Below are positions 46,079-54,553 of a stretch of DNA of 64,000 nt, piece by piece. The position numbers and the translations under genes were made by a program. The first letter of the stretch is position 1. Every line of letters starts with the position of its first letter. This stretch comes from Natronorubrum texcoconense. Lineage in GTDB: Archaea > Halobacteriota > Halobacteria > Halobacteriales > Natrialbaceae. The notes beneath the pieces are model-generated. The model did not search any database. It was not told the origin of the DNA and saw only the letters and a list, made by a program, of their open reading frames with translations. The DNA is taken from contig NZ_FNFE01000004.1 of assembly GCF_900100335.1 (NCBI RefSeq), positions 186,001-250,000 on the forward strand, in the 5' to 3' direction.

Positions 46079-47260
46079 TCAATCCGCGGTTCGTGGCTGC
46101 CGGTTCGGGCTCACCGAACCGCTCTTCTGGACGATATCGAAGGCGGTCATCACGTCCGAACGCGAGATGAGGCCGATGAGATCGCCGTCGTCGACGACGA
46201 GCAGGCGACCGATGTTGTGTTCGCGCATTCGTTCGATCGCCGTCATCGCGTCCGACTCGGGCGAAATCGTCTTCAGGTCGGTCGTCATCACCTCCTCGAC
46301 GGTGAACGCGTCGCGCTCGACGGGGTCGATTTCGCGGGCGTCGCTCAGTGTGACGAGACCGACGAGTCGCTCGCCCTCGAAGCCGCTGCGGTCGATCACC
46401 GGATAGCCGGTGTGACGCTCAGTGAACATCCGCTGGATCAGCGCCGCGACCGACGTCTCGGGGCCGACGGTGTGAAGATCCTTCGCGGGCGTCATGATAT
46501 CGCCGACGGTGACGTCCTGGAAGGCGGCTTTCATCGTCACCTGCTGGGCCTCGCTCGAGGCGGCGATGTAGATGAAAAAGGCCAGTGCGATGAAGATGAT
46601 GTTGAACTGAAGGAGCCCGAACAGCCCCATCAGGATCGCGAACAGTTTACCGACGCTGGCGGCCTGCTGGGTCGCCTTCGCGTAGGGCGTGTTGCGGGCG
46701 AGCAGCGCCCGGAGGACGCGACCGCCGTCCATCGGGAACGCGGGGATCATGTTGAACCCGGCGAGGACGATGTTCAACACCGCGAGGTAGCCGAGGACGA
46801 ACCGCGCGCCGTCGAAGCTCTCCGGCGTGAGGAGAAAGAGGCCGTAGGAGCCGATACCGACGAGTATTGAGACGATTGGGCCGGCGATGGCGATGTTCAG
46901 CTCCTGTCGCCAGTCTTCGGGCATCTCCGAGAGCGCGGCGATGCCGCCGAGCAGCCAGAGCGTGATCGAGTCGATCGGGAATCCGTAGCGCTGGGCGGTC
47001 AGCGAGTGGCCGAGTTCGTGGAGGACGACGCCGACGAACAGGCCGATCGCGGCGATCAGTCCGACGAGGTAGGGCAGCCACCACTCGGTAGTGAGCGCAT
47101 CGACGTCGATCCCCGCGCCCATGGACGTGTTGAGGATATCGACGACGGGTTCGATCTGGACGCCGATGAGATACGCGAACAGCGGCAACACCAGTAAGAA
47201 CGTGAGATCCAACTTGATCGGAATCCCGAACAGGGAGCCGATCCGGAAACTCTTCATCAT
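46079..47260 (-). CDS. Site-2 protease (M50) with CBS pair
   Basis: 393 residues. An intramembrane zinc metalloprotease with HELGH in the second core helix and FNMIPAFPMDGGRVLRALLA carrying the third ligand (NxxPxPxxDGG type). At least five transmembrane helices are visible, followed by a cytoplasmic pair of CBS domains (VGDIMTPAKDLHTVGPETSV; VEEVMTTDLKTISPESDAM) that may sense adenine nucleotides. Such enzymes cleave membrane-bound regulators. The substrate here is unknown; the membrane-anchored winged-helix protein at 7.9 kb shows that suitable targets exist in this genome. Confidence 0.9.
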   Translation of the reverse strand: MMKSFRIGSLFGIPIKLDLTFLLVLPLFAYLIGVQIEPVVDILNTSMGAGIDVDALTTEWWLPYLVGLIAAIGLFVGVVLHELGHSLTAQRYGFPIDSITLWLLGGIAALSEMPEDWRQELNIAIAGPIVSILVGIGSYGLFLLTPESFDGARFVLGYLAVLNIVLAGFNMIPAFPMDGGRVLRALLARNTPYAKATQQAASVGKLFAILMGLFGLLQFNIIFIALAFFIYIAASSEAQQVTMKAAFQDVTVGDIMTPAKDLHTVGPETSVAALIQRMFTERHTGYPVIDRSGFEGERLVGLVTLSDAREIDPVERDAFTVEEVMTTDLKTISPESDAMTAIERMREHNIGRLLVVDDGDLIGLISRSDVMTAFDIVQKSGSVSPNRQPRTAD

Positions 47261-47802
47261 GTATCACACTATCGGCGGAGGCGCCTTAAAAACGCCGCCA
47301 TCGCGACGTTTCGCCGCTCGCGCTGACGAGGATCTGCGGACCTTGTACCTCTCGTCCACGACTCGAGTCACTCAAATACTCGCCTGTAAGCGATGGCGAG
47401 GCCGGAACAGTTCGCCCGACGGCTCTACTCGAGTCCCGTTCACCCAGTTGACGGCCGTCACGGACTGGGAATGTTAATACTCCTTATACAGGATCGCTTG
47501 CCCAGATTATAACGATCATCTATTTTATTTGTTACTGTCGATTAGTGCGATTTCAGCAATTCGAATCGAATCGAGTCGAACTGAGATACAGCGGCGTCGG
47601 AAACTATTTCGAGACGAGACAGTCGCTCGGTCCTGCTCGAGAGGCTTCAGTCTGCTGTATGCGGGACAATAACATTCGTCGCATCGCGATGGCTTCCCTT
47701 GCCACTTCGAATCAATAGATATAATCACAATAATACTCGTTAGCCAATATGCATTATCCCCACCATAGATTTATACGGAAGTTCGGCGATGGTGTAGATA
47801 CG
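47261..47802. other. Long intergenic region, AT-rich in its second half
   Basis: About 540 bp with no credible gene. A minus-strand frame (47525-47728) encodes a Ser/Arg/Cys-rich peptide without a domain and is probably noise. Around 47480-47800 the DNA becomes AT-rich. The end holds a clear TATA element (tttatacgg, about 47770-47778) for the following winged-helix gene. Confidence 0.5.
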
Positions 47803-48033
47803 ATGATAGAACAGACTCACCCCAACGCCGAAATCAGTCAGCTGCCAACCGAGGTCGAGTCCCCACAGGGAAAGCTCGTCTACCTCTACATCGACGCGAC
47901 GGGCGGTGCCACCGCCGACGAGATGGGACAGATCCTCTCGATGAAGAAGATCGGGATCCTGAGCGTTCTCAACTCGCTCTCGAGTTCGGGTCTCGTCGAG
48001 AAGCGAAACGACCGGTACGTCCTCGCCAACTGA
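47803..48033 (+). CDS. Small winged-helix DNA-binding protein
   Basis: 76 residues. After an acidic N-terminus, QGKLVYLYIDATGGATADEM, LSMKKIGILSVLNSLSSSGL and VEKRNDRYVLAN fit the helix-turn-helix plus wing of MarR/TrmB-like proteins. ATG 47803 lies about 30 bp after a TATA element, so the transcript is leaderless; the upstream ATG at 47749 is rejected. It is likely a stand-alone regulator. The target is unknown. Confidence 0.72.
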   Translation: MIEQTHPNAEISQLPTEVESPQGKLVYLYIDATGGATADEMGQILSMKKIGILSVLNSLSSSGLVEKRNDRYVLAN

Positions 48034-48358
48034 GCCGCTATTCTGTCGCCGCGCGTCGTGCTGTCGGTGTCGTTACGGGAGCCACGGCTACTCGAGTCCG
48101 CCGCGAACGTCGGTTCCGTCGCGTCTCTCGGACGAAACGCTCCGACCTTCGACGACCACGTGCACCGTTTTCGGCCTTCTTCCTGTCGATTCCCGTCGGT
48201 AAATCGGTACGCGCTCCCGATCGTTCGGACCGGCACCGGTATCGATGCAATCGGTTGGCATCGCCTCGTCCGCTCGCGTATTCGAACCCCCGTTCCAGCG
48301 CGTGGTTCGAAGCCTTTATCCGCACGGTAGGCCTGCGTTTTCGTAAGTAATCACAGCC
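48034..48358. other. Intergenic region with rpl10e promoter
   Basis: No gene is supported. Near its end, ttcgaagcctttatccg (48306-48322) is a strong BRE/TATA promoter for the ribosomal protein gene, predicting a short leader of roughly 10-15 bases. Confidence 0.55.
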
Positions 48359-48889
48359 ATGTCAGACAAACCTGCCTCAATGTACCGGGAAATCGATAAG
48401 CCGGCCTACACGCGCCGCGAATACATTACCGGCATCCCGGGCTCGAAAATTGCACAGCACAAGATGGGCGACGTCAGCGCCGATCCTGACGAGTACCCCG
48501 TCCAGATCAGCCTCATCACCGAGGAGGAAGTCCAGATCCGTCACGGGAGCCTCGAGGCCTCGCGTCTCTCGGCCAACCGTCACATGCTGAAAAACGCCGG
48601 TGAGCACAACTACAAGATGATTCTCCGGAAGTTCCCCCACCAGGTCATCCGAGAGAACAAGCAGGCGACGGGCGCGGGTGCAGACCGTGTCTCCGACGGG
48701 ATGCGACAGTCCTTCGGGAAGATCGTCGGCACCGCCGCGCGAATGGGCTCCGGCGAGCGCATCTTCACGATCTGGTGTGACGTCGACGACGCCGAGTTCG
48801 CCAAGGACGCGCTCCGACGCGCCTACAACAAGATCTCGCCGCCGTGCCGTATCGTCGTCGAACGGGGCGAAGAGCAGCTGATTGCGTAA
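48359..48889 (+). CDS. rpl10e: 50S ribosomal protein L10e (L16 family)
   Basis: 176 residues. The archaeal/eukaryotic counterpart of bacterial L16, part of the large subunit near the tRNA sites. The start [20 protein letters not shown], the motif [16 protein letters not shown] and the basic central region [20 protein letters not shown] are typical. It is a single-gene unit with its own promoter, followed by three consecutive hairpins. Confidence 0.96.
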   Translation: MSDKPASMYREIDKPAYTRREYITGIPGSKIAQHKMGDVSADPDEYPVQISLITEEEVQIRHGSLEASRLSANRHMLKNAGEHNYKMILRKFPHQVIRENKQATGAGADRVSDGMRQSFGKIVGTAARMGSGERIFTIWCDVDDAEFAKDALRRAYNKISPPCRIVVERGEEQLIA

Positions 48890-48907
48890 AACGAACTTTT
48901 ACTCTGC

Positions 48908-48986
48908 GGGTGCGCCTTCGGCGCACCCTCGGTAAAATCTCGAGAGAGCAAAGCTCTCTCGGACCTCGCGGAATCTTCGATTCCGC
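48908..48986 (+). terminator. Three consecutive perfect hairpins after rpl10e
   Basis: GGGTGCGCC-TTC-GGCGCACCC (48908-48928), CGAGAGAGC-AAA-GCTCTCTCG (48941-48961) and GCGGAATC-TTC-GATTCCGC (48968-48986) are perfect palindromes with three-base loops, spaced 12 and 6 bases apart. They start 18 bases after the stop codon. They may protect the mRNA 3' end or act in termination. They look like a modular dispersed element. Confidence 0.6.
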
Positions 48987-49190
48987 TTAGCTTCGATGAA
49001 AAGCACCGGAAGACGTTCCTACTCGCTCACTTCGTTCGCTACGTGGGCTGCGACTTCCGAGCCCTCGTTCGTTTCACTCACGAGGACACTCCTCCTTCCG
49101 TTTCCTCACTCCTTTCAGTTGTTCGTCCACATCAGTCGTCGGCCCGCTCGCTCGGCCTTCGGCCTCGCTCGCGGTGAGTATCGATGAACC
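48987..49190. repeat. Dispersed intergenic element copy
   Basis: It contains CTTCGATGAAAA (48991-49002), a CTCACTTCGTTCGCTAC word near 49026-49042 and gggctgcgactt near 49045-49056. The same words occur at the window start and between argC and argB. No gene is visible. The rest of the gap to 49312 holds only a T-rich promoter element (cacctttttacctc, about 49278-49291) for the following gene. Confidence 0.5.
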
Positions 49191-49312
49191 ACCTGCCCTT
49201 CCCCGAGTCGCGCGTCTCTCGCCGTTGCTCGAGACGCGCTCCCGGCCATCAATCAGAGTCCTGACTGAGTGTCCCGAGCACCTTTTTACCTCTTTACTCC
49301 CGACGTTCCCGT

Positions 49313-50188
49313 ATGATCAATCTCGCGGTCGCGAACGATCAGGAGACGTTCCAGCGGATGCGCGACCCGCTCGAGGAGCGAGGCATTCGGGTTCATCACG
49401 TGCCCGCGAGCGAGCGCGTGGTGCCGCTCGGGGAGGACGCGCCGTGGTCGCCCGACGAGTACGACGTCGGCTACGTCTACCCCGGCCGACTGATGGAGGG
49501 CGGGGTCGCCGACGCCCTGCTCGAGGTGCCGTGGCTCAACGACCACGAGACGGTGTTGACCTCGCGGAACAAGGCCGAGGTGATCGCGCGGCTCGGTCGG
49601 GCCGACCTCCCGGTGCCGGAGTCGGTGTACGTCTCGAACGACGTCTCGGAGTCCGAACTCGCCGACGTCTTCGAGCGGTTCGAGCCGCCGGTCGTCGTCA
49701 AACCGAACTCGACGACCCGCGGCGTCGGCGTCGCGAAAGCGCACGACCTCGACTCGTTTCTGGGACTCTGTGACTACCTCTCGCTGGTTCACGACTACCG
49801 GGCGACCGGCGACCGCTCCTTTCTCGTCCAGGAGTACCTCCCCGACGCGACCGACTACCGGGTGATGGTTCTCGAGGGCGAATACGTCGGTGCGGTCGAG
49901 CGTCGCCTGCCCGACGAGGCGGTCGCGGAGGGCCAGTGGAAACACAACGTCCACCGCGGGGCGGAGGCGACCGGCGTCGACCTACCCGAGCCGTGGCGCG
50001 AACTGGCCGAAGCCGTCGCCCGCGAACTCGAGATTCCGTTCCTCGGCGTCGACTTACTCGAGACCGACGCCGGCGTGGTAGTCAACGAGACGAACGCGCG
50101 GCCGACGATCGACGAGGAGACGAAGTACGAATCGGGGTTTTACGACCGACTCGCGGCTACGATTCGAAAAACGGCCGACCGAGAATAA
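49313..50188 (+). CDS. RimK-like ATP-grasp ligase
   Basis: 291 residues. The ATP-grasp fold is recognised by PVVVKPNSTTRGVGVAKAHD, FLVQEYLPDATDYRVMVLEG, WKHNVHRGAEA and the metal site GVVVNETNARPTID. The family (RimK/LysX-like) joins an amino acid to a carboxylate with ATP, for example glutamate to a protein C-terminus or to a cofactor. The substrate is unknown. A leaderless promoter is about 27 bp upstream. Confidence 0.85.
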   Translation: MINLAVANDQETFQRMRDPLEERGIRVHHVPASERVVPLGEDAPWSPDEYDVGYVYPGRLMEGGVADALLEVPWLNDHETVLTSRNKAEVIARLGRADLPVPESVYVSNDVSESELADVFERFEPPVVVKPNSTTRGVGVAKAHDLDSFLGLCDYLSLVHDYRATGDRSFLVQEYLPDATDYRVMVLEGEYVGAVERRLPDEAVAEGQWKHNVHRGAEATGVDLPEPWRELAEAVARELEIPFLGVDLLETDAGVVVNETNARPTIDEETKYESGFYDRLAATIRKTADRE

Positions 50189-50217
50189 GCGAACGCGACT
50201 GCGACCGCGATGACCGT

Positions 50218-50616
50218 CTACTCGAGACTGATTCCCGACGACTGCTCCGCGAGGTCGAAGACGACCTCGAGGACGCCGTTGTTGTAGGTCGCGGAGGCCG
50301 TGTGCTCGTTGACGCGCTGGGGCAGGGAGACGCGCTCGTCGTACTCGCGGTGGTCGCTCGAGGCGGAGATGGTCAGCGTCTTGCCGTCGCACTCGAGTTC
50401 GATGTTGTCCTTCTCGACGCCGGGAAGGTCCGCGACGACGCGGATCTCTTCGTCGGTTTCGTGGATGTCGACGTGGGTGTCCATCCCGAAGCCGTTGTCG
50501 ACGCCGGAGGAGTTGAAGTCGACGTTCGCGTCGGCTCCGTTCATCATCTCGTTCATCATGCGTTCAATCTCGCGGAACAGATCGTCGAAGGGTTCGTCGC
50601 GGTCGTCTCGGCGCAT
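50218..50616 (-). CDS. Hsp20/alpha-crystallin small heat-shock protein
   Basis: 132 residues. The alpha-crystallin domain DTHVDIHETDEEIRVVADLP, then GVEKDNIELECDGKTLTISA, ends with NNGVLEVVFDLAEQ, the conserved GVL motif. The N-terminal arm is Met-rich (ERMMNEMMNG). It works as an ATP-independent holdase for unfolding proteins. The start MRRDDRDEPFDDLFRE is chosen; an upstream in-frame Met (50643) would add nine residues of poor fit. Confidence 0.9.
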   Translation of the reverse strand: MRRDDRDEPFDDLFREIERMMNEMMNGADANVDFNSSGVDNGFGMDTHVDIHETDEEIRVVADLPGVEKDNIELECDGKTLTISASSDHREYDERVSLPQRVNEHTASATYNNGVLEVVFDLAEQSSGISLE

Positions 50617-50735
50617 GCGAACGTGTAGTAGACCGCGGGGCAAAAACTTTCTGTCGTCGCTAGTTGTTTGGGGTGTTCGAAACCGAAGAAGGCGGGGGCG
50701 TGTCGCGTCCGGGTTGATCCCTCGAGACGATGGAT

Positions 50736-51749
50736 CTACAGACCGATCCCCATCGTCTCGTCGGTCGTCGCGATACTCTCCTCGGCGTCGGCCGCACCGA
50801 GTACCGCTCGGATGGCGTCGACGTTCTCCGGCACGACGTCGCTCTCCTGGTGGATCCCCTGGAAGAGATAGAGATCCGTCCCGACGGTCGAGATGGACTC
50901 CTCCCAGATGCAGTTCTCCCAGATGTCGCCGCGCGGACGGCCCGCGTCCATCGCGTACTCCTTGAGTTTCCCGCTACCGTCGATATCCATCCGCTCGGGG
51001 ATCAGGAACAGTCGCGACTCGTCGGCGAACAGGTCGCGAACCTCGCTCGCGTCGACCTCCTCCGACAGCGTCACGTTCAGGCTGTGCATGTGCATCAGCG
51101 TCGCGGGCACCTTCATCCCGAGCGTGTCGATGTCGAGGTCGTCGAAGATGGTCTCGACGTCGGGCCCGTGGTGGGAGGGGATCGTGACCGGGTTCGGCAG
51201 GATGTCGTTGATCGGACCGCGCGAGGTCTGGCCGGGGTCGCCGCCGCGGCGGACGAGCGTCGCGCGAACCTTCTCGACGCCGTAGGCCTCGCGAAGCGGT
51301 GCGAGAACCCGCGAGAGGCCGGTCGTGTTACAGGAGACGACTCGGACGTGGTCGGCGTCGACGGCGTCCTCGAAGTTCGAGCGCGCGTTGAAGCTGACGT
51401 CGACGAGGTCGGCGTCCTCGCCGCCCTGGTAGAGCGCGGGAGTGTCGTACTCCTCGTACATCGCCTTGTTCTCCGCGCCGATTCCGGATGGCGTCGCGTC
51501 GACGACGACGTCCGCTTCGTCGACCAGGTCCTCGACGGGACCGGCGATCTCGAGCCCGGCCTCCGCGAACTGGTCGGCGCGTTCCTCGATGGCGGCGTAG
51601 AGGGAGAACCCCTTCTCGAGGGCCGTTTCGGCTTCGAAGTTCGGCCGCGTCTTGGCGACGCCGACGACCTCCATATCCGGCTGCTCTCGTACGGCGTCCG
51701 CGACGCGTTTTCCGATCGTGCCGTAGCCGTTGATCGCGACCTGAATCAT
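50736..51749 (-). CDS. gap: Type II glyceraldehyde-3-phosphate dehydrogenase
   Basis: 337 residues. The archaeal-type phosphorylating GAPDH of gluconeogenesis and lower glycolysis. The N-terminal Rossmann start is [19 protein letters not shown], the catalytic Cys lies in [17 protein letters not shown], and [19 protein letters not shown] and [12 protein letters not shown] are characteristic of the archaeal enzyme. It differs from the bacterial-type GapI that many haloarchaea also carry, so direction-specific use is possible. Confidence 0.94.
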   Translation of the reverse strand: MIQVAINGYGTIGKRVADAVREQPDMEVVGVAKTRPNFEAETALEKGFSLYAAIEERADQFAEAGLEIAGPVEDLVDEADVVVDATPSGIGAENKAMYEEYDTPALYQGGEDADLVDVSFNARSNFEDAVDADHVRVVSCNTTGLSRVLAPLREAYGVEKVRATLVRRGGDPGQTSRGPINDILPNPVTIPSHHGPDVETIFDDLDIDTLGMKVPATLMHMHSLNVTLSEEVDASEVRDLFADESRLFLIPERMDIDGSGKLKEYAMDAGRPRGDIWENCIWEESISTVGTDLYLFQGIHQESDVVPENVDAIRAVLGAADAEESIATTDETMGIGL

Positions 51750-51932
51750 ATGTCCGGGAGTCCACTACCGAGGGGGATAACCGTTTCGAGCCTTTTCGAC
51801 CGATTGTAACTCAGAACCGAGTTTTACACGGGTCTCGGTGAGTATTTCGAGCACTCTGCCGTCGCGAGTCGACGCACCGGAGCGTTCCGATCGTGTAGAA
51901 CTTTATACGATAGCGGGCCCGAAAATACGGGC

Positions 51933-52298
51933 ATGGTCGAGGTCGACTGGGAAACCGATCGCCGGGAGGGGGTGACATTCGTGACCGCAATCGTCGCGAA
52001 CACGCGGACGACCCCGCAGACGGTCCGTCTCGAGAGCCGACTCGACGGTCCGACGTGGCCGCCGCGTCGAAACGGCGTTACGGCACCCGAGTGGGACGGG
52101 GACGTCTGGGAGGGCACTGTCGAGCCGGGACGCCGCCGCGGCGTCGGTTTCGCCAGTCCGGTGGCACCGACGGAGCCGCCGATCGAGGTCCTCGAGGTGT
52201 CCCGTGTCGCCAACGTAACGACCGCGACGTCGGACGAGGTGCTCGCCGAACTGGACGGCTGGGCACCGACCCCCGACGTCCTCACCCGGGGCCCATGA
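51933..52298 (+). CDS. Hypothetical beta-domain protein paired with MinD-like gene
   Basis: 121 residues. TFVTAIVANTRTTPQTVRLES, WDGDVWEGTVEPGRRRGVGF and PIEVLEVSRVANV suggest an immunoglobulin-like beta-sandwich (protein backbone of the VxAxVxNxxxxPxxVRLES type). The stop overlaps the ATG of the MinD-like ATPase (ATGA), so the two are co-translated. A TATA element (tttatac, 51902-51908) is about 27 bp upstream. Function unknown, probably linked to the ATPase. Confidence 0.68.
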   Translation: MVEVDWETDRREGVTFVTAIVANTRTTPQTVRLESRLDGPTWPPRRNGVTAPEWDGDVWEGTVEPGRRRGVGFASPVAPTEPPIEVLEVSRVANVTTATSDEVLAELDGWAPTPDVLTRGP

Positions 52299-52993
52299 TC
52301 GTCGCGGTCAGTGGGGGGAAAGGTGGCGTCGGAAAGTCGACCGTCTCGCTGAACCTCGCGCGGGAACTCGACGCCGTCGTCGTCGACGCGGATCTCGCGA
52401 CGGCGGATCTTCCCCGCGGCCGCGGCGCGGACTTGCACGACGTCCTCGCGGGCCGCGCCGATCCGCTCGAGGCCGTCGACTCGTTCGGCTCGATTCGAAT
52501 CCTCCCCTGTGGCCGGACGCTCGCCGGCGCTCGCGCGTCGAACTTGAGCGAACTCGAGCGGGTGGTGGACCGACTCGAGCGGGAGTGCAGCCGCGTCGTC
52601 ATCGACTGTCCGGCGGGGCTGGCACGCGACGTCGGCACGCAGCTTCAGTGTGCCCACGTCGCCGTCCTGGTCACCACGCCGACCGAAGCGGCAGTTGTGG
52701 ACGCGCTCCGAACGCGGGAGATCGCACTCGAACTCGACACGCCGATCGCGTCGATCGTTCTCAACCGAACCACGGCCGACGAGCCCGAACACCTCGCGAC
52801 TCGCGTCGAACGGGAGCTCGGGGCCCCGACGGCGGTGATCGAGGAGCGCTCGGCCGTCGACAATGCGATGGCACGCTGGCAGCCGGTCCGCGACGCCCAC
52901 CCCGACTGCGACGCGATCGATGCCTTCGAGGACGTCGCGCACTCGATCGAACGCTGCGAAAAGCGTCTCTCCGGTCGTATTGGTGTCCTCTGA
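52295..52993 (+). CDS. MinD/ParA-family ATPase
   Basis: 232 residues. The deviant Walker A is SGGKGGVGKSTVSLNLA (residues 6-22), switch I VVVDADLATADLP, and Walker B-like RVVIDCPAGLARDVG. The C-terminal part has PIASIVLNRT, as in MinD/Mrp relatives. These ATPases position proteins or regulate division and secretion through ATP-driven dimerisation. No ParB-like partner is nearby; the coupled upstream protein is the best candidate partner. It is convergent with the MinD-fusion gene at 53081-54373. Confidence 0.88.
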   Translation: MIVAVSGGKGGVGKSTVSLNLARELDAVVVDADLATADLPRGRGADLHDVLAGRADPLEAVDSFGSIRILPCGRTLAGARASNLSELERVVDRLERECSRVVIDCPAGLARDVGTQLQCAHVAVLVTTPTEAAVVDALRTREIALELDTPIASIVLNRTTADEPEHLATRVERELGAPTAVIEERSAVDNAMARWQPVRDAHPDCDAIDAFEDVAHSIERCEKRLSGRIGVL

Positions 52994-53080
52994 GCCGCAC
53001 TCGTCTCCTCCTCGTTCGGGCCGAGTCGGCCCCCTGACCGAGTGTTCGGATCGGTCACCCCCATCTCGTTTTTCGAGCGC

Positions 53081-54373
53081 TTAGTTCGCGTCCTGGTTCA
53101 TCTCGAGCGCCATCGCCGCCACGCCGTCGAAGGTGAGTTCGATCGTCTCGGTGAACGTACTCTCGGGACGGAACTTGGGAACTGATAGATAGTGTTCGAC
53201 GGCCGTTCCGACATCCGGCTCTCTCGTCCGCAGTTCGAAGACGGCGTCGACCGCGTGGATCGTCGCCGTTCGATTCTCCGGTCGGCCGGGTCCGTCGAGA
53301 CAGTGCAGCACGGCAACGCCGTCGGTCTCGACCATCCGATCTTTCAAATCGTTCAGGAACGAGACGTACGCCCGTCGATCGTGTCGTTCCAGGACATCCA
53401 CGAGGTCGATGACGAGCGTGGCGCCGTCGGGCAACTTCCCGATGATCTCCTCTGCGTCCTCGAGGACCTCCGTCCCCTCGACGTGGCGGATCGTCGGATT
53501 CCCGGTCTCGACGGACGTGGTCTCGATCGCCCGGCGGACGTTCGCCGTCGATCGCTCGGTCGTGAGATACAGCGTGCCGCGGGGTGCCGTCGCCTCGTAG
53601 AGCAGTTGTTCCGACTGGCTGGCCGGCTCGGCGGTCAGCGCCACGACGGAGCCGGGTGCCAGCCCACCGCCGAGTCGCCGGTCGAGGGTGTCGATGCCCG
53701 TCGGCAGCAGTTCGTCGTCGTACGCCGGTGGCGTTCGGTCGGTCGCGTTTCGCATCTGCAACGTCTCGACGATTTCCTCGTAGGCGGCCGTAGTGTCCTC
53801 GTCCGTCAGCGGCGACTCTGCCTCCGGAACGACGCCCAGTACCGGCACGTCGACCCACGATTCGACCTCGGTTGGGACCTCCTCACACCTGTTCACTACC
53901 GTCCCGAGCACCCGCACGCCGAGCCGGCGAGCCATCTCGACCGTCGTCTCGGCGGCCGTGAGGCTCCGCTCGCTGTCCGTCGTGACGACGATCACGCCGT
54001 CGGCTGCCGACAGTGGTTCGACGACGTCGGGTCCCGCCCCCGAGGGACAGTCGACAACCGTCTGTATCGAGTCGGCCTCGAGTCGACCCAGCACCGACTC
54101 GAAGTCGAGCTTCTCGGACGGCTCCGGCGCGGGAACGATGCCGGCACGCGACGTTCGCGGGCTCACCTGCGCGACCGATCGGACATCGGTCTCCGACGTG
54201 AGCGCCGCGAGCGTCGGCTCGCGGTCGACGCCGCCGGTTACGTGTACGTTCGGCAGCTGTCGGTCGGCGTCGATCGCGATAGCTGGCGTTCCGGTTCGCG
54301 CGAAGCCCTCCGTGAGACCGAGCGTCGTGATCGTCTTCCCGCAGCCGCCTTTCGCACCGGCGATAGCAATCAT
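53081..54373 (-). CDS. MinD-like ATPase fused to a RecA/KaiC-like domain
   Basis: 430 residues. Residues 1 to about 215 form a MinD/ParA ATPase (deviant Walker A GAKGGCGKTITT; IDADRQLPNVHV; QTVVDCPSGAG). From LLPTGIDTLDRRLGGGLAPG (about 223) a second domain follows the KaiC opening, but where a P-loop is expected it reads ALTAEPASQSEQLL, and then LYLTTERSTANVRRAI and LVIDLVDVLER. The second domain therefore lacks a Walker A Lys and may bind partners without hydrolysis. The combination suggests a scaffolded positioning ATPase. Role unknown. Confidence 0.8.
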   Translation of the reverse strand: MIAIAGAKGGCGKTITTLGLTEGFARTGTPAIAIDADRQLPNVHVTGGVDREPTLAALTSETDVRSVAQVSPRTSRAGIVPAPEPSEKLDFESVLGRLEADSIQTVVDCPSGAGPDVVEPLSAADGVIVVTTDSERSLTAAETTVEMARRLGVRVLGTVVNRCEEVPTEVESWVDVPVLGVVPEAESPLTDEDTTAAYEEIVETLQMRNATDRTPPAYDDELLPTGIDTLDRRLGGGLAPGSVVALTAEPASQSEQLLYEATAPRGTLYLTTERSTANVRRAIETTSVETGNPTIRHVEGTEVLEDAEEIIGKLPDGATLVIDLVDVLERHDRRAYVSFLNDLKDRMVETDGVAVLHCLDGPGRPENRTATIHAVDAVFELRTREPDVGTAVEHYLSVPKFRPESTFTETIELTFDGVAAMALEMNQDAN

Positions 54374-54553
54374 ATCGGGATTGGCGCGTCCTCCTTTTTC
54401 AACCTGTACACGGTCGCTTCGGTTGCACTCGGGGGCGCCGTCGCTACGACGGTCGAGAACTCTGGACTCACGTCGCGTCGTCGCAGGCTATCGATCACGG
54501 ACGTCGACCCCGGGAGCAATCGAGTCGCCGGCCGGGGCGTCGTCGAACCGGCG

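Noticed and set aside
47525..47728. 67-residue minus-strand ORF in the AT-rich intergenic region
   Set aside because: No domain, no clear promoter, unusual composition; considered chance.
48908..49190. CRISPR array suspected from repeated hairpins
   Set aside because: The palindromes differ in sequence and are not regularly spaced, and there are no spacers or cas genes.
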